Source of the DNA: Paenirhodobacter populi
Lineage (GTDB): Bacteria > Pseudomonadota > Alphaproteobacteria > Rhodobacterales > Rhodobacteraceae
Assembly (NCBI RefSeq): GCF_004022215.1
Contig: NZ_SAUZ01000002.1
Coordinates: 186,001 to 250,000, forward strand
Direction: 5' to 3'
Length of the DNA stretch: 64,000 nt
This document shows, piece after piece, positions 57,723-64,000 of this stretch; position 1 is the first letter of the stretch; every line of letters begins with the position of its first letter. The position numbers were made by a program, and so were the translations under genes. Below the pieces are notes generated by a model. It was not told where the DNA came from. It worked only from the letters and a program-made list of their open reading frames with translations, and searched no databases.

Positions 57723-59237
57723 TCAGGCCGGCAGCGACAGCGCGATGCGGTGACCGGCCGCCTCGGCGACATGGGGGGCGCGGACCCGCTCGCTCCCGTC
57801 CAGATCGGCGAGGGTGCGGGCGATGCGCAGCACCCGGGTGTAGCCCCGCGCGCTCAGCCCGACACGTTCAGCCATCTGGGCGAGCATCTCGCGCCCCTCG
57901 GCATCCGGCGCGGCGATATCGTTCAGCAGGCTGCCCTGCGCCTCGGCATTGGTGCGGATCTGCGGCAGGTCGCGGTAGCGCGCTGCCTGCCGGGCGCGGG
58001 CGGCTGCGACCCGCGCGGCCACGGTGGCGGAGCTTTCGCCCTCGGGCTGCGCGGCGAAATCGCGCCAGTCGATGCGCGGCATCTCCAGCCGCAGATCGAA
58101 ACGGTCGAGGAGCGGCCCCGACAGCCTTCCCAGATAATCCTCGGCGCAGCGGGGTGCCTTGGAACAGGCCCGCGCCGCATCGCCCGGATGGCCGCAGCGG
58201 CAGGGATTGGCGGCGGCGATCAGCAGAAAGCGGCAGGGCCAGGTGACATGGGCATTCGCCCGCGCCACAGCGACCTCGCCGCTTTCCAGTGGCTGGCGCA
58301 GGGTTTCCAGAACCTGCGGCGCGAATTCCGGCAATTCGTCCAGAAACAGCACGCCGTTATGCGCAAGGCTCATCTCGCCGGGCCGCGCATGGCGCCCGCC
58401 GCCGGTCATCGCCGCCTTTGATGCCGTGTGATGCGGCGCGCGAAACGGCCGCGCGCGCGAGATCGCGCCATTCAGCAGATCCCCCGCCACCGACCGGATC
58501 ATCGAGGTTTCCAGCGCCTCGGCCGGTGTCAGGTCGGGCAGGATCGAGGGCAGGCACCCCGCCAGCATCGACTTGCCATTGCCGGGCGGGCCGATCAGCA
58601 GCAGGTGATGGCGCCCGGCGGCGGCGATCTCCAGCGCGCGTTTCGCCCGCGCATGGCCCTTCACCTCGCGCAGGTCCATGCCGGGGGCGGGGGGCGCGGC
58701 GGCCCCGGGCAGCGCCTGCGGCAGGGGCGATTCACCCGTCAGGTGGCGCAAAGCCTCGTGCAGCGTCGCGGGGGCAAAGACGGGCGCGGCGGCGACCCAG
58801 GCGGCCTCGGCGCCGCTTGCACGCGGGCAGATCAGCGCGTGCCCTTCCTCCGCCGCCAGAAGGGCCGCGGGCAGGGCGCCCGGCACCGCCATGATCCGCG
58901 CGTCGAGCGACAGCTCGCCCAGAGAAACGATCCCCGCCACCTCCTCCGCCGGCAGAACGCCGATCGCGGCCAGCAGCGCAAGCGCGATCGGCAGGTCGAA
59001 ATGCGGTCCCTCCTTGGGCAGATCGGCCGGGGCGAGGTTGATGGTGATCCGTTTCATCGGCAGTGCGATCGACAGCGCCGCCAGCGCCGCGCGCACCCGT
59101 TCGCGCGCCTCGCTGACCGCCTTGTCGGGCAGGCCGACGATGGTAAAGGCCGGAAGCCCGGCGGCCAGCGCGCATTGCACCTCGATCAGGCGGGCCTCGG
59201 CCCCCTCGAACGCCACCGTATAGGTTGTCGTGACCAC
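57723..59237 (-). CDS. comM: YifB/ComM-type AAA+ ATPase (Mg-chelatase-like)
   Basis: A 504-residue hexameric helicase of the ComM family that extends branch migration when incoming DNA is recombined in natural transformation. The N-terminal Lon-like ChlI domain ([20 protein letters not shown]), Walker [31 protein letters not shown] and [20 protein letters not shown] are intact, with a C-terminal zinc-like CRCGHPGD. An exact CtrA box lies 47 bases before the ATG. In Rhodobacter capsulatus, competence homologues needed to receive gene-transfer-agent DNA are CtrA-dependent, so this control is plausible. Confidence 0.92.
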   Translation of the reverse strand: MVTTTYTVAFEGAEARLIEVQCALAAGLPAFTIVGLPDKAVSEARERVRAALAALSIALPMKRITINLAPADLPKEGPHFDLPIALALLAAIGVLPAEEVAGIVSLGELSLDARIMAVPGALPAALLAAEEGHALICPRASGAEAAWVAAAPVFAPATLHEALRHLTGESPLPQALPGAAAPPAPGMDLREVKGHARAKRALEIAAAGRHHLLLIGPPGNGKSMLAGCLPSILPDLTPAEALETSMIRSVAGDLLNGAISRARPFRAPHHTASKAAMTGGGRHARPGEMSLAHNGVLFLDELPEFAPQVLETLRQPLESGEVAVARANAHVTWPCRFLLIAAANPCRCGHPGDAARACSKAPRCAEDYLGRLSGPLLDRFDLRLEMPRIDWRDFAAQPEGESSATVAARVAAARARQAARYRDLPQIRTNAEAQGSLLNDIAAPDAEGREMLAQMAERVGLSARGYTRVLRIARTLADLDGSERVRAPHVAEAAGHRIALSLPA

Positions 59238-59283
59238 CGCATCCCCGCCATTCCATCCGATCTTCAGCCTGCGGCGGGATCGG

Positions 59284-59299
59284 TTAATGACGGGTTAAC
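59284..59299 (-). promoter_or_regulatory. CtrA-binding site upstream of comM
   Basis: TTAATGACGGGTTAAC matches TTAA-N7-TTAAC exactly (read on the plus strand), 47-62 bases upstream of the comM start codon. Confidence 0.72.
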
Positions 59300-59398
59300 G
59301 CTTGGCCGAAAGACACGACATTATCCGCAAGAGTTGGATGACCTTCGGGGACAAATGCCCCGCTGTTACCGGACGGAAGCGCGGATGGATGGGGCGCA

Positions 59399-59460
59399 GG
59401 GGGCGCTGCCCCCTCGGCGCAAGCGCCTCACCCCCGGGATATTTGAGGAAAGATGAAAGG
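59399..59460 (+). repeat. Structured intergenic element, copy 8
   Basis: GGGGGCGCTGCCCCC (59399-59413), hairpin GGCGC-aa-GCGCC (59416-59427), CACCCCCGGGATATTT and tail GAGGAAAGATGAAAGG. It lies in the 369-base gap between yjbF and comM. Confidence 0.85.
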
Positions 59461-59539
59461 AAGCCGGGCCGTATCGTGACGATTCACAAGGGCGTGGACG
59501 TATTCGTGCGCGTGCGAGACAGTCTGAACTTCGTCCCGT

Positions 59540-59573
59540 GGGTGAGCCCGGCACGGGCGAGGGGCAGCGCCCC
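59540..59573 (-). repeat. Structured intergenic element, copy 9 (truncated)
   Basis: Plus-strand GGTGA, hairpin GCCCG-gca-CGGGC (59546-59558) and palindrome GGGGCAGCGCCCC (59561-59573). The AT-rich conserved box is missing. It faces copy 8 in inverted orientation; the bases between and around them in this gap show no gene. Confidence 0.7.
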
Positions 59574-59606
59574 TTGCGGCCTCCCCGCCAGCGCCGGGTT
59601 TCCGGC

Positions 59607-60308
59607 CTAACCCCGGATCGTCTGGATCGTCACATAGCCGAGCTGCGGCGAGATCCATTGCCGCGAGGCGATGATCGCGCCATCGGCCCCGACGATATAG
59701 CTGTTGTCGATCACCGCGCCCGAGCCCTCGCAATGCTCGATCACCTGTGTCCCGGTCCAGCTTTGCCCGGCGAAGGGATAGGTGCTTTCCACCCCGGTGC
59801 GCACCGCGCAGGTCAGCGGCAGCGGCCGTTCGAGCCCGAGCCCGTCGAGGAATCGCAGCACCTTTGCCGCCCCCCCCGTGGTGCGGCCCCGGATCAGCGC
59901 GCCCACCGCCGCCACATCGGCGGAGATCATGTCATGCCCGAAGCCCCGCGTCCCCGCGAGGATCCCACCCCGCAGGATCATCGCCTGAGACGATGGCGTC
60001 GCATAGGTCCGCATCGCGCCATTCTCGCCGATCATGCCAAGGACGGTGGTGATCCCCTGCGCCTCGAAGGAGGCAAGGATCAGCGGCCCGCGGTTCGTCT
60101 CCATCGCCGACAGGGCCATCGCCTCGGCATTCGGCGCGGCGGCGGGCGCGCCGCCTTTCTTCAGGAAGGGGATCGGCAACAGACCGACGATGCCTTTCGC
60201 GGTCTCGGCCGCAAGCTCGGTGCCTTCCTTCTCGCTCTGGTCCGAACCGCAGGCCGCGAGCGCTGCGACAAGCAGCCCGGCCACGGCACGGCGCAGCACG
60301 GGGGTCAT
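59607..60308 (-). CDS. YjbF/GfcB-family lipoprotein
   Basis: A 233-residue lipoprotein: signal LRRAVAGLLVAALAA then lipobox Cys (AACGSD). The body (GPLILASFEAQGITTVLGMI, RTYATPSSQAMILRGGILAG, TRGFGHDM, WISPQLGYVTIQTIRG) matches the YjbF/GfcB family of exopolysaccharide or group 4 capsule operons. Its start overlaps the YjbH gene stop by four bases, so the two are made together. Acts in the periplasm, probably bound to a membrane. Confidence 0.8.
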   Translation of the reverse strand: MTPVLRRAVAGLLVAALAACGSDQSEKEGTELAAETAKGIVGLLPIPFLKKGGAPAAAPNAEAMALSAMETNRGPLILASFEAQGITTVLGMIGENGAMRTYATPSSQAMILRGGILAGTRGFGHDMISADVAAVGALIRGRTTGGAAKVLRFLDGLGLERPLPLTCAVRTGVESTYPFAGQSWTGTQVIEHCEGSGAVIDNSYIVGADGAIIASRQWISPQLGYVTIQTIRG

Positions 60309-62509
60309 CTCCAGAACCTCCCCCAGCCGTCATAGAGATCGCCGGTATGGGCGTTGCGGATCGTTTCATAGAGCCGCCCGTCGACATCGAGCTTGGCCCC
60401 GCCGTCGCGCGTCAGCGGGCGGATCACGCTGTCGATCTTGCCGAGCGTCGGCCGGCCCGTGGCCCAGGCGATCGGGATGGTGATCTGGATGCCCTTGTCA
60501 AAGGACCCCTCGCCGAAATCGTCGCTCGACATATCGGTGAAGCTGGCGAAGGCGCCGACCTTCCAGCCGTTCTCGAATTCGCGGTCGAGGGTGATGGTCG
60601 TGCCCCAGTCCCTGGCCAGATAGCGGCCATAGTCGATCTGCGCCGTATAGCCCTTGCCGATGTCGTAATAGGCCGAGACATGGCCGGTGACGGTGGTGTA
60701 GTCGCGGAAGCTGAACCGCTGGTCATAGGCGCGCTGTTGCACCCAGTTCGCCTCGATCCCCAGGGCGAAGCGGCTGTCCACCGGCTTCCACAGAAGCTCG
60801 CTCGACACGCCGCCATACATCTGTTCCAGAAGGCCCACCGTGACGCGGGCGTAGATGTCATCGACCGGCTGGCTGTAGAAGGCGGCCTGCAGATGCGGGA
60901 TCGTCAGATCGCCATGCTTGTCGTATTCGACCTGATCCGAGCGGACATGTGCGACGACCGAATCCGAAACCCGGTCGCTCTTGTCGCGGTTGCCGACGAT
61001 CTTCTGGCGCAGCGCGCCGGAAAAGATCAGGCCGGGGAGGACCTCGTAGCGGCCCGAAAGCTCGGCCCCCAGATCGATGCGGAAGGGTTCGTCGGCATCG
61101 AAGAAGGTCGCGTCCACATAGGGCGTCAGCGCCCATTGAAAGCGCGGATAGACCTCGGGCGTGCGGACCTGCCCCCTGTCGTCCGTGGCCCCGGTGATCG
61201 CCACGCGCTGCGCGATCTCGGCCGAATTGGTGTTTTCCAGCCGCTCGATATCCGTGCGCCGGAAGGTCAGCGAGGACAGCGGCACGCCGTTCTTCATCGG
61301 CGTCACCACGATCGTCTCGACCGAGGGCGGCAGCGCGCGTGTCGCCATCCGCACCACATGGCCGACGGCCTGCGCCTCGGAGCCATAGGTTTCGTTGCGC
61401 ACGCGCAATTCGGCGCGGGTCGCGGTAAGAGACATGGATTCAAGGATTTGCCCGTCTTTCTTCAGGCTTTGCGCGAGGGCATCCTGAATGGCGGGCCGGG
61501 CGGTCGGGTCATCGGCCCAGGCGCCCGACCAGCCCTCGGGATCGGCCGAGGGCGCCGGGCGCGGGCGCACCGGCAGGGGCATCTTCTCGATCCCCGAGGG
61601 GAACGGCGGGTCCTTGGGGTCGATGCTCAGCGCGAATTGCAGGCCGACCTTGTCGCCGTGCAGGTAATAGACCTGCGCGCTTACGAGGTCGTTGAACCGA
61701 TAGGCGGCCGCCACGTTCACCCGCGAGCGGCGGGAGAAATCGCTCCGCTCTTCCTCCTGCGCATAACTGTCCGAGGAATATTCCGCCTTCAGCGTCCAAT
61801 CCTCGTTCAGCGCGTAGGACAGCCCGAAGAAGGGTGCAATGTCGCCGCGGAACAGATTGCGGCCATTGAACTTTCCGCCCGTGTCGGTGAAGTCGGACGG
61901 ACGCCGGTGGCCGATGTTCCCGATGCTGCCCGACGATCCGAGCCGCCCCCAGCCAAGCCCCGCCGTGGCGCGCAGGCCGGGCAGGATGTCCTTCGTCGCC
62001 ACGACATATTCCGACGAATAGGTGCCGGTGCCGATGAAGTCGCGCGCCCCGATCGCCATCGCCGGCATCCACGGCGCCCATTGCCCCTGATCCAGAAACT
62101 GGAAATGCAGGTCAAAGGACCGGTCGTAGAGCGATCCATATCCGCCCGGCTCGTCCGGATCGGGCTTCAGTCCCGGCACGCGCGAATAGCGGAAGGCCCC
62201 GGTGACGCGCGGTGCGATCTGGAAGGTGATGTTGTTGCGCTGCGTCCCGCCCTGATACCAGCTCAGCGCAAGGCCCAGCTCGCCGTCCGGCCGGACCTCG
62301 GCACTGGGCATGTCGATCAGGCCGGGCATGCCGAAAGTGTTGCGGCTGCCGCCGGTCAGGGGCTCCGCATGGCCGGCGGGAACGGCAGCGATGACGACGG
62401 AAAAGACCCCGAGCGCGCCGGCCATCCCGGCCTTGCGTCCCTTCCTCCTGCGTCGTTTCAAGCTCTGCCCGTTCGCGCCGCGTCCCGCGTGCGTGATCGA
62501 TCTGGTCAC
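60305..62509 (-). CDS. YjbH/GfcD-family outer-membrane protein
   Basis: A protein of about 734 residues from the exopolysaccharide yjb/gfc family. A basic head and hydrophobic segment (AGALGVFSVVIAAVPAGHAE) form the signal; the opening NTFGMPGLIDMPSAEVRPDG is typical for YjbH. The many alternating aromatic strands suggest two beta-barrel-like domains. I place the start at GTG 62509, preceded by GGAGGG; ATG 62428 is possible. A -10 like TTATAA lies at 62538-62543. yjbE and yjbG are not seen. Confidence 0.8.
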   Translation of the reverse strand: MTRSITHAGRGANGQSLKRRRRKGRKAGMAGALGVFSVVIAAVPAGHAEPLTGGSRNTFGMPGLIDMPSAEVRPDGELGLALSWYQGGTQRNNITFQIAPRVTGAFRYSRVPGLKPDPDEPGGYGSLYDRSFDLHFQFLDQGQWAPWMPAMAIGARDFIGTGTYSSEYVVATKDILPGLRATAGLGWGRLGSSGSIGNIGHRRPSDFTDTGGKFNGRNLFRGDIAPFFGLSYALNEDWTLKAEYSSDSYAQEEERSDFSRRSRVNVAAAYRFNDLVSAQVYYLHGDKVGLQFALSIDPKDPPFPSGIEKMPLPVRPRPAPSADPEGWSGAWADDPTARPAIQDALAQSLKKDGQILESMSLTATRAELRVRNETYGSEAQAVGHVVRMATRALPPSVETIVVTPMKNGVPLSSLTFRRTDIERLENTNSAEIAQRVAITGATDDRGQVRTPEVYPRFQWALTPYVDATFFDADEPFRIDLGAELSGRYEVLPGLIFSGALRQKIVGNRDKSDRVSDSVVAHVRSDQVEYDKHGDLTIPHLQAAFYSQPVDDIYARVTVGLLEQMYGGVSSELLWKPVDSRFALGIEANWVQQRAYDQRFSFRDYTTVTGHVSAYYDIGKGYTAQIDYGRYLARDWGTTITLDREFENGWKVGAFASFTDMSSDDFGEGSFDKGIQITIPIAWATGRPTLGKIDSVIRPLTRDGGAKLDVDGRLYETIRNAHTGDLYDGWGRFWR

Positions 62510-62603
62510 CGTGCCCTCCAGCGTCTTTTTTTCCAGTTTATAACGGCTTTGCGGAGATGCGCGAGAGGGAAAGCCGCCGGAGCGGCAAATCCCGGCAGGG
62601 GGC

Positions 62604-63650
62604 TCAGTCCTCGATGACCAGCAGATCGGCGGAGCGCAGGCCCAGAACCACCTTTTCCCCAAGCGTCGGCGGCGCCGTGCCGGGGGTGTTGAAGGTGTCG
62701 AAGGCGATCGTCTGCCCGCCCAGATCGGCCCGCAGCCGGATCACCGAGCCGAGGAAATCCACCTCGGTGATCGTGCCGGTCACCGCCGTGTCATGGCCGT
62801 TCTGGCCAAGCGAGACCGCCTCGGGCCGCAGCCCCAGCGTCACCGTGCCGTCGGGCACCGGCCGGTTGAGGATGGTTTCCACCCCGGCCAGCCGCAACCG
62901 GCCGATGGCGCTGTCCAGAACCTCGGCCTCGATCGTGTTGAGCGTGCCGACGAACCCGGCGACGAAACGGGTGGCGGGGCGGGAATAGATGTCCGAGGGC
63001 GTGCCCACCTGTTCGGCGATGCCCGCGTGCATGACGACGATGCGGTCGGACATCGACAGCGCCTCTTCCTGGTCATGCGTGACGAAGATCGTGGTGATGC
63101 CCAGTTCCTTCTGGATCGACCGGATTTCGTTGCGCAGCGAGACCCGCACCTTGGCGTCGAGCGCCGAAAGCGGTTCGTCCAGCAACAGCATATGCGGTTT
63201 CGGCGCCAGCGCCCGGGCCAGCGCCACCCGCTGCTGCTGCCCGCCCGAAAGCTGGAACGGATAGCGCCCGCCCAGATCCGGCAGGCCGATCAGCTCGAGC
63301 ATCTCGCCCACGCGGGTGCGGATCTCGGCGCTGCCGGCGCCCTTGACCTTCAGCCCGAAGCCGACGTTCTGCGCCACCGTCAGGTTGGGGAACAGCGCGT
63401 AGGACTGGAACACCATGCCGATGTTGCGCTGGTTCGGGCGCAGCTTCACCACGTCCTTGCCGCTGATCAGGATCGCGCCGGAAGAGGGCTCCTCGAACCC
63501 CGCGACCATGCGCAGCACCGTGGTCTTGCCGCATCCCGAAGGCCCGAGGAGCGAGATGAACTCACCCTTCTCGACGCTCAGGTTGAAGTCCTTCACCACC
63601 CGCGTCGGGCCGAAGGATTTTTCCAGATGCGAGATGTTCAGAAAGCTCAT
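62604..63650 (-). CDS. ABC transporter ATP-binding protein (PotA-like)
   Basis: A 348-residue importer ATPase. Walker A LGPSGCGKTTVLRM, signature LSGGQQQRVALARAL, Walker B LLLDEPLSALD and H-loop VTHDQEEALSMSD are intact, followed by a TOBE domain (GLRPEAVSLG). The family covers polyamine, iron(III), phosphonate and sugar importers; substrate unknown. Its start overlaps the permease stop by four bases. Confidence 0.88.
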   Translation of the reverse strand: MSFLNISHLEKSFGPTRVVKDFNLSVEKGEFISLLGPSGCGKTTVLRMVAGFEEPSSGAILISGKDVVKLRPNQRNIGMVFQSYALFPNLTVAQNVGFGLKVKGAGSAEIRTRVGEMLELIGLPDLGGRYPFQLSGGQQQRVALARALAPKPHMLLLDEPLSALDAKVRVSLRNEIRSIQKELGITTIFVTHDQEEALSMSDRIVVMHAGIAEQVGTPSDIYSRPATRFVAGFVGTLNTIEAEVLDSAIGRLRLAGVETILNRPVPDGTVTLGLRPEAVSLGQNGHDTAVTGTITEVDFLGSVIRLRADLGGQTIAFDTFNTPGTAPPTLGEKVVLGLRSADLLVIED

Positions 63651-64000
63651 CGCGGTGCCTTGTCGAATTTCGAGAAACGGGTCACGAGGTTGAGAAGCCC
63701 CATGCACGCCCAGGTGATGACGAATGCGATCGTCGAAAGGGCGAAGGGCTCATAGGCCCGGTTCGCGCCCATGAGCTGCAGATACGGGCCGAAGGCCGGA
63801 CGGTTGAGCAGCGCGGCCAGCGTGAATTCCCCCATGACGATGGCGAAGGTCACGAAGGCGCCCGACAGCACCGCCACCAGCACGTTGGGCAGGATCACCT
63901 TCGCAAGGATCGTCACCCAGCCCGCGCCAAGCGACTGCGCCGCCTCGGTCAGGGTCGCCACGTCGATGGTGCGCAGCCCGGTGTCGATCGCGCGATACAT
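63647..64000 (-). CDS. ABC transporter permease, 5' end outside window
   Basis: The last 117 or more codons of an inner-membrane permease. The EAA loop (TEAAQSLGAGWVTILAKVIL) that contacts the ATPase and the next hydrophobic helices are present; FALSTIAFVITWACMGLLNL is the last helix. The frame stays open to the window edge, so the ATG near 64000 is probably internal. Operon partner of the ATPase gene; further subunits and a binding protein should lie to the right. Confidence 0.82.
   Translation of the reverse strand: MYRAIDTGLRTIDVATLTEAAQSLGAGWVTILAKVILPNVLVAVLSGAFVTFAIVMGEFTLAALLNRPAFGPYLQLMGANRAYEPFALSTIAFVITWACMGLLNLVTRFSKFDKAPR

Noticed and set aside
54266-58246. Open frame of 1326 codons on the plus strand across hisC, valS and comM
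   Set aside because: Antisense shadow of conserved genes; no recognisable domain.

Overview
The window is high-GC, densely packed bacterial chromosome from an alphaproteobacterium of the order Rhodobacterales, most likely family Rhodobacteraceae; the genus cannot be fixed from this sequence. The main pointers are a SAM/SAH-type riboswitch in front of metK (a class known from Rhodobacterales), CckA with full CtrA boxes, GTTC-N7-GTTC LexA boxes at recA, an Fnr box in front of a cydABX operon, and the miaB-phoH-ybeY-corC-lnt-metK gene order. Nearly all genes are core genes. I saw no tRNA or rRNA gene, insertion sequence, prophage or CRISPR array.

Layout. 1-7.8 kb: an rRNA methyltransferase (cut by the left edge), cckA, recA, alaS and a DUF1330 gene. 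8.1-16.1 kb: a class II amidotransferase, a candidate leader peptide followed by cysS and cimA, a phytoene-synthase-like gene and a large chemoreceptor. 16.2-23.5 kb (minus strand): two very small genes ending in hemP, then the cytochrome bd module cydDC-cydABX. 23.6-31.5 kb: a glycosyltransferase-like gene and the miaB to metK run. 31.6-36.5 kb (minus): a DUF6869 gene, an IalB family gene, prfC and recJ. 36.6-39.2 kb: a small lipoprotein, hom and glpX. 39.2-42.1 kb (minus): three TadE/F/G-like genes. 42.2-46.9 kb: dnaG, rpoD and a Mug-type glycosylase. 47-54.5 kb: a quinone-reductase-like gene, a DUF6280-like gene, ygfZ, an ABC exporter, a class V aminotransferase, DUF305 and hisC. 54.5-64 kb (minus): valS, comM, yjbF/yjbH and an ABC importer cut by the right edge.

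How the parts fit. Two genes carry exact TTAA-N7-TTAAC CtrA boxes: cckA, whose product heads the CtrA phosphorelay, and comM, a helicase for recombining incoming DNA. recA between them carries LexA boxes and a near-CtrA site. Together they suggest coupling of cell-cycle signalling, SOS and DNA uptake. The dnaG-rpoD junction holds seven GANTC (CcrM-type) sites in 80 bp.

The most unusual structure is a dispersed intergenic element, seen in about nine recognisable copies in both orientations plus insertion variants. It consists of a GGGGG/CCCCC palindrome, a second hairpin whose sequence differs between copies while its pairing is kept, and a conserved CACCCCCGGGATATTT box. Other small features not obvious from long reading frames are hemP, a 51-residue ORF overlapping it, cydX, and a 14-codon Ile-rich leader ORF in front of cysS-cimA.
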